Below, piece by piece: positions 1-12,431 of a DNA stretch of 64,000 nt (its first letter is position 1; every line of letters starts with the position of its first letter). The stretch is from Scytalidium lignicola. Lineage: Eukaryota > Ascomycota > Leotiomycetes. The notes below the pieces were generated by a model. That model was given only the letters and a program-made list of their open reading frames with translations, did not search any database and was not told where the DNA came from. Where the stretch lies: positions 1-64,000 of the forward strand of contig NCSJ02000040.1 in the NCBI GenBank assembly GCA_002812745.2, in the 5' to 3' direction. A program made the position numbers and the translations under genes.

Positions 1-1800
1 ATAAAAATTAATGAAAATAAGTTGTAAAAAAGTAGTTTTTTGAATAAAATTAGTTAATTAATTAATTATACAACTTTATAAGTAAACTGTTTAACATTTA
101 ACCAAATATATTATTTTTAACAAAAACAAGTTCAATAATAACAATTATAAAAGTAGATTATTTAATGTTTAATTAATTAAGTTATAAGTTAATAAATAAT
201 TATTTCCCCTTTTAATTAAGTGGATTTTAACTTTGTAAATAAACTGTTAAATATTTAACTGAACAAAAGTTATAATCTCTTAAGATTCAACTTCAAAAGT
301 AAACTACTTAATGTTTAACTGATTAAATGATAATCTTCTGATTTATATGTATAAACTGATTAGTATTAGTTTACTTATAACATAAAGTACAGTATATAAT
401 TATATATAATATACTTATTATACTATTTCATGGTTGTTCTATGATTAAAGGTAGAAAAGTGAAGTTGTAAGAGTTTTACTTGTTCTTACTACTTAATCAG
501 GACTAGCTTACAAGGGTACATGAATATCATATATACATAACTACTATTTTACTAATAGTTAGTTTACTTATATAAATAAGTTATAATATAAATTATGATT
601 TGCAGTTAAACAGCATAACCAACATAAGGAGTTTAATACTAAAGATGTTCGTTATAGTAATTTTCGCCTGAGTTAGATTTTAGTTAATGCTAAATTCAAG
701 CCAAGTTCAAGTTACAAGTGTAATTATGCTGCAACATTTTTATATGAACTACATTACAGTATATGATAGAGTTGATGACTTGATTTTGTTATAAAGTAAG
801 GTAAAGATATACACTTAATGTTATATATACTGTATGCTTATATATATTATATCTTCAACAAACTGCTTTTACAATCTAGACTATGTATTCTTGGCGGTAT
901 AACTTTTATGTATTAACAACTTACATATTTAGACATGTGTTAAATCATTGACGATACGTCAAGTATATCACTTACAGTAATAAAAGGCTTACGCTAAATC
1001 GACATCGCTTCTTTGTAAAATCGACATGTAACGCTTATAATAAAAGATTTTATATAAAATATTCAGATATAATTGTAGCCAGTGTGTATAATGAGTTGAG
1101 TTGAGTTGAGTTTTAAGGTATACTCAATTCAACTCAACCATTATACTATATTATACAACTCAAACTCAACTTAATTCAACTCAAGTTAAATTGAGTTGAC
1201 TTAATACTACTCTTATTTAAGCTTAGTCTTTGATTAATAATACAGATTAACTAATAAGATAAGTTAACTAACGTTAGTTGATTTTACTAGCTGAACTAAT
1301 GAGCTTATTAATTATTTCACCACCACTTATTTTATTACTTATTTTGTCACTTGTATAAAGTTGTATAAAACTATACAAAATTGTATACAATTATACATTA
1401 AGTTATTTGAGTCTTAAACTCAACTTAAACTCAACGAAATATTTACAACTCAAACTCAACTCAACTTAACTCAATTAAATTTAAGTTAAATTAAGTTTTT
1501 GATTTTTTTTTTACACACACTGATTGTAGCTTTAAATGAAATTCTAATTATTTGAGAATTTTTATCAAATGATATCATTATTCGTAGATCATTTAACATA
1601 TAAAAAGGAATCTGTAAAGAGGATTCTTTTGCTATTTGATGATAAACCATGTATATTTGAAATCACTAGATAGCACTTATCATCGCTTCAGACTTATAGA
1701 TCCGTACGGTGCCAAACATGAAGCTTATATTAGTAAATAGAACGACACAACCAGAAGCTCATAAATTAAACCTAATATCACTATTAAGTTCGAAAATATT
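1..1800. repeat. AT-rich RIP-type block, no gene
   Basis: Very AT-rich sequence with stops in all frames and no supportable gene. Two stretches (about 1090-1200 and 1400-1500) are built from a 5-bp theme, GAGTT on one strand and AACTC on the other, forming imperfect inverted copies. About 370-560 is a transition-mutated copy of 63150-63345 at the other end of the window. The rest looks like old repeat DNA degraded by C-to-T and G-to-A changes. Confidence 0.8.
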
Positions 1801-4102
1801 CTAATCTTCCTCATCTTTAACAGGAGCTGGTACCCACTCAACTATAACCGGTCTATCTGCAGTGTAATTTTTCCCTTGGAAATGAAGTTGGAACCGAATA
1901 TCAGCTGCTCCTATGGCAACATTGATGTTGTATTCAGCAACAAAATAGCCTGGTTTGCATTTGAACAATCCTTTTTTAACCTGTTTGAACTGATCCTGTG
2001 TGACCCCAATCAAATTTGATTCTACTTCACAGAGGATGTTGGCGCCATCTATGTCCCGTTGACAGGTAACCTTAGTATTTTTTTTTNATGGTAGCAGAAG
2101 GGCGAGGGGTTCTCTACTCACCATCCTCAATAGATTTGGGGAGATAAGACTTGAGATTCGAAGATGTTACGACTTTAGTGTTCCATCTTCTATTGGGATC
2201 GCCTGGTTTTATGGTGCGATAGAAGGGATATCTTATCGGAGCTTCCGTGGAGATTGAATCTCCCTTCAGAGTATTAATTTTCTTTTCAAGTTAGAGGACT
2301 GAAATACCATACCTTGTGTATAAACCATCGAATCATATTGATAACATATTTCTTGCCATCAACGGGATCTACGATAAATTGACCACCAATATGATTAGGA
2401 TTGTTCTTTTCGTAACGCTGACTGCAAAGAACACCATAGCTCGCTCGGCAGCAGCGAGAGGTAATGATTGGTTTTTGTTTAAATGTTTGAAACCTATCAA
2501 TTACTAATCCTTTGACTACTGCTTCTTGACTGAAGTATCAAAGTCAGCTTTTAGAATTATTTCAATAGAACTATACCCACGGTTCATCCGAAAGCAGGAC
2601 CTTCACAGAAGAGGATCCATAGCGTTCCTTTATTTTGCGCTGGATGTAAGGAGAGCTTCCAAGACCACCGGAAAGAATGAGATATTTCTAAATTTTTGAT
2701 TAATGTGCAGTTGCGAAACTGGAAACTTAGAGCGCCTACCACCTGCTCTCCTGGATGAGAGCTGTGTAACTGAGCTAATTGTTTGTCGATAAGAGCGTAT
2801 ATTCTCTCTACTTGAGCACTGTAGAGCTGTGCAAATTCAAGTCTAAGGATTTCATGATTAGATAAATATGTATTATAGTGAGTTCTCTTCTTACCTTGTT
2901 AAAATTAATTTCCCATTCTGTATACCTACGGGAGTGTGCGTGACTTCCGGTGGGATACCTGGAAGTTTAAAGCTCAATTCTCTGAGGTCTTCATATGCCG
3001 GGTCTCCAAACCCATATTTATGTGTAAGAAAGCTCTCTGATTTTATTGCACTGAATGCTAACCCTCTGTTCTTTGCTGTTTGAGACGGGTACATGAAATC
3101 AAGTCGTTCTATAACGACCTTCTCAAAGCTGGAATCGATGTCCGTAGATCCAATGCTTGCGCCTGTTGATGATCAATTTAATAGGAATATATCGCTCCGT
3201 GGAAAGATAATTCTGACCTTGAACGGGAACGAGCTGTTTTAAACCGGGAGAAGCGCTATGAATAGCGTTAGTCTTTAGTATAGACACATCCTTTAATCAT
3301 TCAGTCAGTGATGACCGATTAATGAATGGAGAATAAGGGACAAACCGTTGTACCACCTCCTGCATCACATACTAACATCACATCGCCTTCCTGCCTTAAG
3401 GTTAGTCTAAGTCTCCGACTATGAAGGCTATGCCAAACTAACTTTGTAGGATGCTGTCTGATTTTTGGCTGTGTAAACCGCTGCCGCTTCAGCTTCAGTG
3501 AGACCAATCTCAACAGTGTGCTTAATGCCGCCACTCCCATAACCTGCGCCTCTGATAATGGTTCGAAATTCTTCAATTAGACTTGGTGAAGTCCACGTAG
3601 TCGGAAGGCTGAAGAGAAATTCAATTTTAGAATCGTTCCAGCTGCTGCCCTCCAACCTTGGGGTTATTTGGGTTTTTGTATGACTATAAATGGCGCTTAG
3701 AAAATCCGCGTACCACTTCTTTACTTCAGTCATTGATTCTGGGGCTGTATTTGGATTCTCCTGCTGTTCTTTTGCAAGCTTTGCAGGGTCCAGGTATCTT
3801 TTGAACCATTCACGATGGACAACCCCGGGCTCAATATCATCTGGGCAGAGAAAACCCCATTTTTGAAGCTTACCACCCTTATAATCAAGCTCAGTTGGAA
3901 CTTTGGATGCTGAACCACCTTTTCCAGGCCAGATCTTGATCACATGAGGTGCGTCCATTCGCGGCTTTTGATACGCGACGCCTATAGGAACTTGTTAGCA
4001 ACTGTGAACTCCCAACTATAAAAGAAATACCTTGCAAAACACATTACCTGTACATGTCATCCCAAAGTCTATTCCAATAATTATATCAGGAATTGAATCC
4101 AT
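1801..4102 (-). CDS. Hsp70-like ATPase protein, 10 exons, 598 aa
   Basis: Cytosolic Hsp70/actin-fold ATPase-domain protein of the divergent fungal family often found in accessory regions; its client or partner is unknown. My splice model runs 4102-4048, 3981-3443, 3390-3346, 3290-3218, 3162-2895, 2842-2740, 2687-2581, 2529-2313, 2263-2122 and 2048-1801, and closes in frame at 1797 nt. Phosphate-1 motif GIDFGMTCTGVAY lies near residue 10, phosphate-2 DAGGGTTD near 206, and the adenosine motif LILSGGLGSSPYI near 365. It ends in an acidic tail (PAPVKDEED). There is no classical substrate-binding domain; the C-terminal part is the family's own region (VAEYNINVAIGAADIRF). The last intron uses branch TACTAAG and acceptor ACATAG, which puts the lone N inside the intron. 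The gene is intact despite an AT-rich block directly downstream. Confidence 0.88.
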
Positions 4103-4851
4103 GATTGGTATACAGTCGTTAGAAAGCCAGAGCGTTCATCATCAGTGGGCTCTGAATTTAGAATTTCAGTTCGGGGTACTGAGAGGTAGCAACACAAGAA
4201 ACTGTCCTATAACGCTCAACTTATCCTACTTACCTAGGGCAAGGTTGTAAAAATTAACCCGTAATACACCAGGCAAAATCAAAAAGCCAATAAATAGATG
4301 AATATGGTCTTACAATCTGCCTCTTCGCCTCCTTTAACTCTTCTTGCTGCCGTGGCGTCTCGTTACCAGGTTTATATCATGCGGCTGAAACTTGGACTGG
4401 ACTAGAACGCCGATTTTCTTGATAAATTTCACAAAAGTAATGAAATCAATAAATGGTACTATATGGTAATACAAACTATCAGAAATATAAACATTTCATT
4501 TGTTCTGTTCTGGTGCCTTCTTGACAATGGGGATTTTAGTGTACTGTGCGGGTGTATACCACTCTATATTCGGTATATAAGTCAATAATACGAAAATACT
4601 GGCGTTCTAGAGCTGAATGAGGCCCCAGCTGAATGCGGCTGATACTCTGTGCAGGATTCTTGCAGGGAGAGTCTGGGGGTATCGTACTCTGGTCTTTCTT
4701 CCGGATCTAAACCGCTCCAATGCACAGAGTCGGACTGAAAATCAAGGTCTTGCAGAAATCCCCTTTCACTTGACTTTACCAAGACATATCATGGTACACA
4801 CTCTGGTAACCTTTACTATTAATTAATCGTATTCTTGTTTGTTTGCTCAAG
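4103..4851. other. Intergenic / possible decayed 5' exon
   Basis: Lies between two divergent genes. On the + strand, about 4500-4807 reads as a cysteine-containing frame (for example ESLGVSYSGLSSGSKPLQC) that could be the missing extracellular N-terminus of the next gene. It is interrupted by several in-frame stops, so it is not called as coding. Confidence 0.4.
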
Positions 4852-6035
4852 GCGTTGGGTTTACTGAGCTCTCAGTTCTATACGCCATGTCTTTAAACAC
4901 TCGATCCACATCAGCCCCTTCTACGCTTACAACACCTACTACAGCAACAGTGACCAGCACAGCAGATCCTGCAAATCCCACTTGTACGATTTGTCCAGGT
5001 AGTCGTGGACTTGACAAGGGAGCTGCTGCTGGCATTGGAGTAGGAGCCGGGTTTGGTGGGCTGCTCCTAGGCGCTCTTGCCGTTTTCCTTCTAGTTATGG
5101 CTCGTTCCAGAAGCCCATTGAGGAGAAAGAAAAAGTATCGGCATTCATCATATGCAAAGGAGGAGCGAAAACGACATGATTATCCTCACGCTGTCGAAAG
5201 GTCGGCTATAGATATGAAGGATCATCTTCCTCAGTCTACAGACGAGGCCACATTATGTACCAAGTTTACTAAATTATCTGAACTGGTTGCACAACACGTT
5301 GAAAACTTTTACCCCAAAGGCAATACCATTGCCAATATTGTCACTTCAAAGTCTGTCACGGTTGATAAAGATCTTGGTGCTGCGGCAGAACAGCTCAGTG
5401 GATTGTTCCAGGATGCGTTAGCAAGGCCGTTGGCAATTCGTCATATTCTCTTGAAGACTATAATTTCCGCTTTGACATTGAATCAAGTGCAAGAAAGGTC
5501 GCTTTTGCCTCCACGTATTGTTTTCCTCACCAGGCAAATGAATGCAGATTCTTTTGATCCAGAAGGTTTGTCAAATGCTTTGTTGTTGAGAAGATATCTC
5601 ATCTAATGGCAATGATTTGCAGTATTCCGAACAGCATTCTCAAGCTGGAGAATTCACACTGCTTTTCTTCTGCAGCTGAATCGGAAAGGAAATCGGGAAT
5701 ATGATATGCATCTCCAGCAGTCAATAGAACTCAATATTCGGGAAATTAATAAGACGTTGGCTCCTTACGCCGGCCTAAAATCGGACGAGCAGTCTCGAAA
5801 CTCCCACCTCTCGAAGATTATGCAACTCGCTGCAGAATTTGGCATCATTTTGTTTTCCGAAGTATCTGACTGGACCTTTGACTGGGGCAATATGGATTAT
5901 GGGCCTAGGGTAGACCGCGATGGGAAGGTATATAGAAGCGTGATAGTTCGGCCAGCCTTGGTGAGGAAGAGCGACAATGATGGAAAGGGTTTAGATAAAG
6001 TAGTTGTGATGAAGGCAGAAGAGGAATTTTTCTAG
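4852..6035 (+). CDS. Single-pass membrane protein, fungal unknown family, 5' end uncertain
   Basis: Exons 4852-5565 and 5623-6035 join in frame (GAA G|TA TTC) through a 57-bp intron starting GTTTGT. The first usable ATG is at 4887. Order: Thr/Ser-rich extracellular stalk, one membrane span (GAGFGGLLLGALAVFLLVMA, about 5040-5105), a basic stop-transfer stretch (RRKKK), then a cytoplasmic region of about 280 residues. The SKG6-like layout and the pattern after the intron (RTAFSSWRIHTAFLL) fit a family common in Pezizomycotina whose role is unknown. No signal peptide is present in this model, so the true start is probably upstream. The frame there (4500-4807) is cysteine-rich but has stops, so the gene may have lost its ectodomain and be non-functional. 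Confidence 0.6.
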
Positions 6036-6384
6036 GGCACGTACGAATACTTCGAATTATTATGTCAACAAGTCTCCTTCCTGTTTTGGGTCGTTTTAGT
6101 TCACGATGAGGAAATGTCTATGTAATGCAACTACGAGGACAATATTTAAGATTCAATGAAGGGCATGTTGAAACAATAATACAATGCTGAATTCAACAAT
6201 AAACGAAAAATGAGCGCGAAACTTCTTCGTAGTTCTTAATAGCGGGCATGCTCTCGAGAGGCTGCTCGTCGTAATAGTCCATCAATACGCTGCTGGTCAA
6301 ACTCGTCCTCCACCCTGTTATTTATAGTGATAGAATCTGTGTGTCGTGTGAAAATGAAGAGCGTAAAGAGTCTATGCTAATGTA
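6036..6384. other. Intergenic, no gene seen
   Basis: Gene-free spacer between the membrane-protein gene and the hAT element. It has normal base composition up to the sharp switch to AT-rich DNA at about 6390. Confidence 0.6.
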
Positions 6385-9070
6385 CAGGGTTGGGAATTAA
6401 TTTAATTAATTTAGTATGAGTCTAAATTAAAATTAATTAAATTAATCTTACCTCATACTAAAATTAATTAATTAATTTCGACCTTATACTAAAATTAATT
6501 AAAATTAATTAAATTAATTAAAATATACTAAAAAAAATTAATTTTTTCATAATTTTCATATAATTTATACAATTTATACAANTTTGTATAGTTTTTGTAT
6601 AATTTATACAAGTTTTGTATAATTTATACAAGTTTTGTACAATTTATACAATATATATATAATTAAAATATTTAAGTAAATTCTATAATATTCTATTAAA
6701 TTCTAATGATTATTAATTAGAATATTCGAGTAAATTCTATAACATTCTATTAAATTCTAATAATTATTAATTAGAATATTCTAGAATATATATTTTATCT
6801 ATATATATACAATTAACTTTTTATTNAAAAAATATTTTTATTATTTATACAATAACTTTATATTATTCTTTATATTATACAAAATGGATTCTCAATTATC
6901 AACTTCAACCTTTTCAAATGAAATAGAATCTGAAACTGAATTCAAATATATAGATTCTAAATATAATAAATCTGATTATATATATAATCCTAATAATATA
7001 TATATATTTTCAAAGGGTTTATTTACTTGGGATTTACAAGATATTAATTTTAATAAAGAAAGAGAGTTATTAATACAATGTACTCTTTGTTCTTTTAAGA
7101 AAATTATAAAAGTTCCTAGATTTCAGTCTTCAAATTTTGTTCAACATTATAAAAATCACCATCCAAATATTGCTTATAATAAAGAAACTGAATCAACAAA
7201 AATATTAATTAAAAATATTGAACAAAAATCAGATTTCTTTAATAATCAACAATTACAAAATCGAAAACGATTAAGATTAGAAACAATTATTACTTTTAAC
7301 GAAAATCAAGCTTTACATAAAATATTAAATTTTATTATTGATAATAATTTATCATTTAATATTTTAGAATCTGATTCTTTTAAAGATTTATTAAATTATT
7401 ATAATAAATCTACTCCAATTATAAATCGAAAGAAAATTAAAATAATTCTTAACGAAGTTTATAATAATATGTTAATTTCTTTTAATTATAATATAAAAGA
7501 AAATATTATTAAAAATGGATTATTTTCATTAACTTTTGATATTTGGACTTCAAGTAATCAAAAAGCTTATTTAGGTATAATTTTAATTTATATTGATAAT
7601 GACTTTAAATTAAATTATAAACTAATTGGTTTTAATGAATTAATTGAAAGTCATACAGGATTGTATATTTATAATGAAGTTATAGATATATTAAATCAAT
7701 ATGAATTAAATTTATCTAATATTATTAGTATTACAAGAGATAATGCTTCAAATAATAATAGTTTTATGCAAACTATTATTAAAAATTCTGAAAATATTTA
7801 TGATATTCGTTGTACAGCTCATATTATTAATTTAATTGTACAAGATATTTTAAAAGAATATTTATTACAAATAAATTCAGAAGAAATTTTATCAAATTAT
7901 ACTAATAATATTGATTTAAATTCTGAAAATTCTAATATAACAGGATTAACAAATAAAATCCGTCGTTTAATTACTTTAACTAAATATACATATGAAAATT
8001 GAAAGTTATTATTTGAAGGAANTTGAAAAATATAAAAAAAGAAAATATTATACCAGTTAATTATAATATTACACAAATTCCTTTAGATAATATAACTAGA
8101 TAGAATTCAACATATAATATGATTAAAGTAATATTAGAATTAAAAGAAGTTATTATTTATATTTCAAATAATACTAAAAATTCAGAATTTAAAAAAANTA
8201 GTTTAACAGAAGAAGAATGGAATTCTTTATTAAAATTAAAAGAAATCTTTGAAGTTTTTGTTAAACCAACTATTAAATTACAAGGACAAATTTATACAAC
8301 TTTAAATCAAAGTTTATTATTTATTTATAAAATTTATAATAAACTTGATAAAATAAGAGAAGACCTTGAATTTAAACAATAAACTAATTTGAATATTAAT
8401 TATAATACTTATATTAATGCTATTAATAAAGGTATTATAAAATTAGAAAAATATTTTCCACGAATATTAAATTCAAATTTAATAAAAAAATATAAACCTT
8501 ATATTTTTAGTTTAATTTTAGATCCTAGATTTAAATTATTACATTTTAAAGAAGGTTTATTATTTTTTTATCCTTCAATTTCAAAAGATATTATGAATCT
8601 TTTAAAATTAGAATATATAAATTTATAAAAAGATTTATCAATTCATTTAAATCTAATACATGAATTAGATAATAATTCAAATATTTATGATTCTAATTCA
8701 TCAAAAGATTCTGATTCTGATAATGAATTATTTATTCAATCTACATCAAATAAAGATGAATATTTAATTTATTTTAGAGAAAATACTGAAAATTCAAAAA
8801 TAAATCCACTTGATTTTTGGAAAAATAATAATCATAGATTTCCAATTTTAAGTATTTTAGCTAGAAGATATTTAGCTATTCCAGCTACTTCAGCTTCTAT
8901 TGAAAGTACTTTTAGTATTGGAAGTAATATTATTACAAAATCAAGAAATCGATTAAATTCAGATACAGTTAAAAAGGTATTATTATTAAAAAGTTGGAAA
9001 ATTAATAATATATCTGAATTAAATAAAAAANGAAGATGAAATAGAAGAAAATGAGATAGAAACTTTATAA
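6385..9070 (+). mobile_element. Decayed hAT-family DNA transposon
   Basis: The left edge at 6385 begins CAGGGTTGGGAA, the typical start of hAT terminal inverted repeats, and composition changes there. About 6561-6653 carries a roughly 20-bp tandem repeat (GTATAATTTATACAAGTTTT theme). The transposase remnant follows (6884-9070). I could not find a matching right terminal repeat or the 8-bp target duplication in 9070-9560, so the right boundary is unknown; it may be mutated beyond recognition. Confidence 0.65.
6884..9070 (+). pseudogene. hAT transposase pseudogene (BED finger + hAT dimerisation domain)
   Basis: A transposase for cut-and-paste transposition, now dead. An N-terminal BED-type zinc finger is visible (CTLCSFKK ... 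HYKNHHP, about 7079-7170). The RNase-H-like core follows: FDIWTS near 7530, TRDNASNN near 7735, and CTAHIINLIVQD near 7812. The C-terminal dimerisation region is near 8800-9000 (NPLDFWKNNNHRFPIL, ATSASIESTFSIG). The frame is broken by TGA at about 7999 and TAG at about 8101, both where Trp is expected (the second in the TRWNSTYN motif), by TAA after FKQ near 8380 and after INL near 8626, and by a frame slip at the N near 8022. All of these stops fit C/G-to-T/A transitions. Confidence 0.85.
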
Positions 9071-9972
9071 AAGGATTATTTAGATTATTTAAGTTATTTA
9101 AGTTATTTAATAGATTAGTAATAATTTAATTATTATATATATATAAATATATTTCTCTTTAAAACTTAATATACTTCTTCTTACTTAGCTTTATAAAGAA
9201 ATAATTCTTACTCTTCTTCTTGTATTATCTTAATTCTTATAATATTATCTTTATTAGTTATTAATCTTTATAAAATACTATAATATAAGATCCTTTATCC
9301 AAGGAAACATGTATAATATTAATTATCAAAAACTGATTAGTCTTTTATAATTATCTTTTACAAAGTATACATTAATATATCTTTTCTTTCTTCTTAGTAT
9401 ATTAAAGGAATTATTATACTATAAATAAAAGTCAGATTATTATAAGCTTTAAAAGTAGTAATCTAAATAATGTATTTCTAAAAATCATCTTAGAAGGTAA
9501 AGAAGTCATAGTTAAAAANTGAACTGCATAATTCTACTGTTATTATCTATATTCACTAAAAACAACAGATAATTTCAATTCAACATAAATAACATGTCGT
9601 TAGCTTGAGGGAGCTTTTATGCACTTATTCTATCTCAAAGGAAATTTGATCAGCTGTTAAGATTCAGAAGTCATGTCAAAAGCAAAATCTACTTATTCTG
9701 AATGCTTTTGCGCCTTTCTACGGCCAAGCTACTTAGGTAACTTTACATGTCGATACTAACAAATTAAAGGCAATGGAAACTGACTCCAAGAAATTTTCTC
9801 AATTAATCAAAGATTATTCACCGACTTCTATTGGTTAGCAAGGATATTGACATGTATAGTTTCTTTATCCTGCTTCATAAATATTCTTAGCTTACAATAA
9901 GCCGGACATTAATTGTTGACAAAGGCTGGACACTTTCTTCCTACGGATAATGTCCATCTCTTCACGAGAGAC
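9071..9972. other. AT-rich tail then intergenic DNA
   Basis: To about 9560 the sequence is AT-rich, stop-filled and repeat-like; from 9560 to 9972 composition is normal. No gene or RNA gene is visible. Confidence 0.55.
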
Positions 9973-10376
9973 TTATTGCAGTACACTCCGATGCTCCAAT
10001 TTTCCTGGTACCATTGCTTCGTCAGTAGAAAAGTGTTCGTAACATGCACGGGTAGTTGGATAATCGTTTCCAAGAACAGTGTTATACCCAACGCAGGCCC
10101 TTTGATATAGAGCAGCAGATTCATCATAGCGCTGCCATGTTACAAGAAGATAAGCAAGGTTGTATACGCCCGTAAGCGTGTCTGGATGCTCGGGACCAAG
10201 CACTTTCTCTCTCTGTGCCAGCGTCTGCCTGTGCATGTTCTGCCTCCTCGTACTTGCCTTGGCTGTGCAGCACTCTTGCCAATTGATTCATGCTCACCAG
10301 CATGTCTGGATGCTCGTTCCCCAAGCTCTTTTCTCGCAACGAAACAGCTTTACAGGCACTCCACAATCTAAGGTCG
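9973..10376 (-). pseudogene. TPR (kinesin-light-chain type) fragment, frameshifted
   Basis: Tandem TPR repeats of the kind found in fungal NB-ARC/TPR/CHAT proteins. One frame gives SLREKSLGNEHPDMLVSMN and LARVLHSQGKYEEAEH (about 10245-10350). A second gives HRQTLAQREKVLGPEHPDTL, YDESAALYQRACVGY and VLGNDYPTTRACYEHFS (9973-10236). The switch near 10236 needs a one-base insertion or two-base loss relative to the repeat consensus, so the gene is broken. No nucleotide-binding domain is present upstream. It sits head-to-head with a CHAT fragment on the other strand, although in intact family members the two domains share a strand. Confidence 0.75.
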
Positions 10377-10419
10377 AAGGTAAGGCGTCGAGATATTTGA
10401 GGATATAATGAGGAAGGCG

Positions 10420-10971
10420 CCATGTGCTTCAGAGCCGTCGCAAAGTTGCTTGCTCCTAGAGGATTGGCAGGACAACCCATTAACTGTGGGGGATCTCCGT
10501 GATCAAAGACTCCAGGAGAATTCCCCATTCCTTGGCTATCTCTCCGCTTGCTCAACCGGCACAAGTAAATAAGATAGACTTATCGACGAAGGAATCCATC
10601 TTGTTAGTGCCTGCCAACTCGCAGGTTTTCGACCTGTTGTTGGAACACTATGGGAAGTTTCCGACAAGCATTGTGTCGATGTGGCAAAGGTTCTCTACGA
10701 GACAATCCGGGATGAAGGCATGACCGATGAGGCGCTATATCAAGGACTCCACCGGGCTGTTAGGGCACTTCGAGACGGCATATTGAAGGAGGATAGTAAT
10801 CAGTCTAACATGCTGAACAAGGATAGTTTGCAGGACACTATGGAGGCAGAGGATGATATGCCCGCAACAGTGATGGAGCCAGACAGTTGGCCTACTGATG
10901 ATAAAGAAGAAATTGAGATGACGAGGGATCAGGATAAAGAAGATACCAATGTTAGCGGCCACCAGGCTTGA
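10420..10971 (+). pseudogene. CHAT protease-like domain fragment
   Basis: CHAT domains are caspase-like cysteine peptidase domains that form the C-terminus of many fungal TPR proteins. Visible here: CLLLEDWQDNPLTVGDL, then FLGYLSACSTG with the presumed catalytic Cys, HLVSACQLAGFRPVVGTLWE, VDVAKVLYETIRDEGM and LHRAVRALRDG, followed by a low-complexity acidic tail to the stop at 10971. An in-frame TAA at 10570-10572 cuts the domain just after the Cys motif. The segment with the partner His upstream (normally HFACHG-like) is not recognisable. No start codon or TPR part precedes it on this strand. Confidence 0.8.
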
Positions 10972-11422
10972 CCTCGGTTTACGACCATGGGACCAAGAGC
11001 CGTGTTTAGGCTTAGAGCATACTACAGATAGGATTCAAATTAGCTTGTTTTTATGGTGGAATGATGGTACGCTATCATTTCAAAATAGACTGTTCGAAAC
11101 AATGTACATGGATATTGTCACATTGGTCGTGAGTTTGCGGTCATTGCTGATTTAATAATTACTGGAATATGACGACGATAATGAGCACAAACTTATGTAC
11201 GTTCAAGGCATTTTTACGATTTGACAGAATTTGCCGTAGGTCAGAGCGCAGGGAGCAGCACTGTCACACCTAAAATGTATGGTGTGAAGCTGATGGGGAT
11301 GTACAATTCATCAATTGATTACTGTGATAACTGTTCCTACACCGTAAGGGTGCAGAGGTGAGATTACACCCAGCCTCCTTGAATACGGAGCTAGTCCTAA
11401 TTCAGGCAATTATGTAAGTTAA
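10972..11422. other. Intergenic, no gene seen
   Basis: Normal-composition spacer. The TTAA at 11419-11422 is the left target site of the next element. Confidence 0.5.
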
Positions 11423-12125
11423 CGTAAATCCCTGTCCGCCGGATCGCCCCATCCTACGGATCGCTGAAATTCGGGGCAAAAATATTGATTTTTAAATGCA
11501 AATAATTTAACAATTATAAAGTATTACAATATGAAACTTTATAAAATACTTAATTATATTAGTGTAATACTAAAAATTAAATTTTTTTNAAGTTTTAAAC
11601 ATTTAGAATATCATTAAATTTAGTTTTGTGTCAGGGCACTTTGTGCACGGAGTGAAGGAAGGCCGATAGGTAAGGAAATAGCGGGGAATGGCAGCCGCTA
11701 GATAGCAGTTGAGTAGCAGGCTGTATTCTCAAGAACTAAGGATAGCTACAAATTGATCTCTGAACCCCCAAATCTAAGGTGGAAGCCCCTTATTTATACA
11801 CATAATAGGCCCATGGGCCTCTTACAGACCAGCAGCTGCTCAGCTACGGGGGTCGAGGCCTTCACGTGACAGGGAACCCTGACATTTTGGTCTTTAAAAT
11901 TAAAGCTAGTTTATTGTATAATATGACCGCATATACTAATTACACTAAAATTCTAGATGTATTGAAATTTGTACATATGTTAATTAGCATATAAATATAT
12001 AAATAATGAAAATTAATTAAATATAATTTCATAGTTGTTGAGATATCAAGAGTTGAATTTTCTCGAATTTGCGGTAAATTTCGGTGGCCCGTATCATGGG
12101 GTGGCCCGGTGCACAGGGATTTACG
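11423..12125. mobile_element. Inverted-repeat DNA element flanked by TTAA
   Basis: The ends are inverted copies starting CGTAAATCCCTGT (11423 rightwards; 12125 leftwards). They continue imperfectly for about 60 bp, with shared blocks CCGG, CCCCAT, TACGG and GAAATT. TTAA flanks both sides (11419-11422 and 12126-12129), as for piggyBac-type insertion, although a TA duplication cannot be excluded. The interior is AT-rich with no coding capacity, so it is a non-autonomous, mutated element. A 256-bp solo LTR has inserted into it. Without that LTR and its 5-bp duplication the element would be about 442 bp. Confidence 0.7.
11629..11884. mobile_element. Solo LTR, 256 bp, with 5-bp target duplication TTTTG
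   Basis: Starts TGTCAGGGCAC and ends GGAACCCTGACA, so the tips are the inverted TGTCAGGG/CCCTGACA pair of an LTR. TTTTG occurs on both sides (11624-11628 and 11885-11889), a clean 5-bp target duplication. A TATA-like stretch (TTATTTATACACA) lies near 11800. No gag or pol sequence is present, so this is what remains after LTR-LTR recombination. Its GC content is normal while the surrounding element is AT-rich, meaning it came later or was too short to be mutated. Confidence 0.88.
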
Positions 12126-12129
12126 TTAA

Positions 12130-12431
12130 GCACAATTCCTGACACGATTACATAACGAGAGGTCCACGTAACTATGGTTGCCTGAATGAGGACTAGCCCA
12201 TCAGGAGGCTGGCGTGGCTAGATACAGCCCGCTTCCCTTCACGTTTGTCTCGATAGTCAACGAAGAGTATCCTTCCAGAGAGAAGCCTGATAGAGTATGA
12301 CCGAGTTGGATGCTATCGTACCTGAATTTCCAGCTAACTTCGCTTGAAGCAGAAGCATCTAACCCTGTAATTCTTCAAGAAGCTTCTGAAGACAAAAAGA
12401 TATTGTCGGGATCTCCGAGCAAACATCGAAA
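12130..12431. other. Intergenic, no gene seen
   Basis: Spacer with normal composition. The short open frame at 12310-12516 overlaps the next gene in another frame and has no recognisable content. Confidence 0.45.

Noticed and set aside
2049..2121. Apparent one-base error in the last exon of the first Hsp70-like gene
   Set aside because: Using the acceptor ACATAG instead of ACTAAG makes the whole gene close in frame.
3428..3576. Apparent frameshift in the first Hsp70-like gene
   Set aside because: A 52-bp intron (GTTAGT to GGCAG, branch GACTAAC) joins the two frames exactly before the DAGGGTTD motif.
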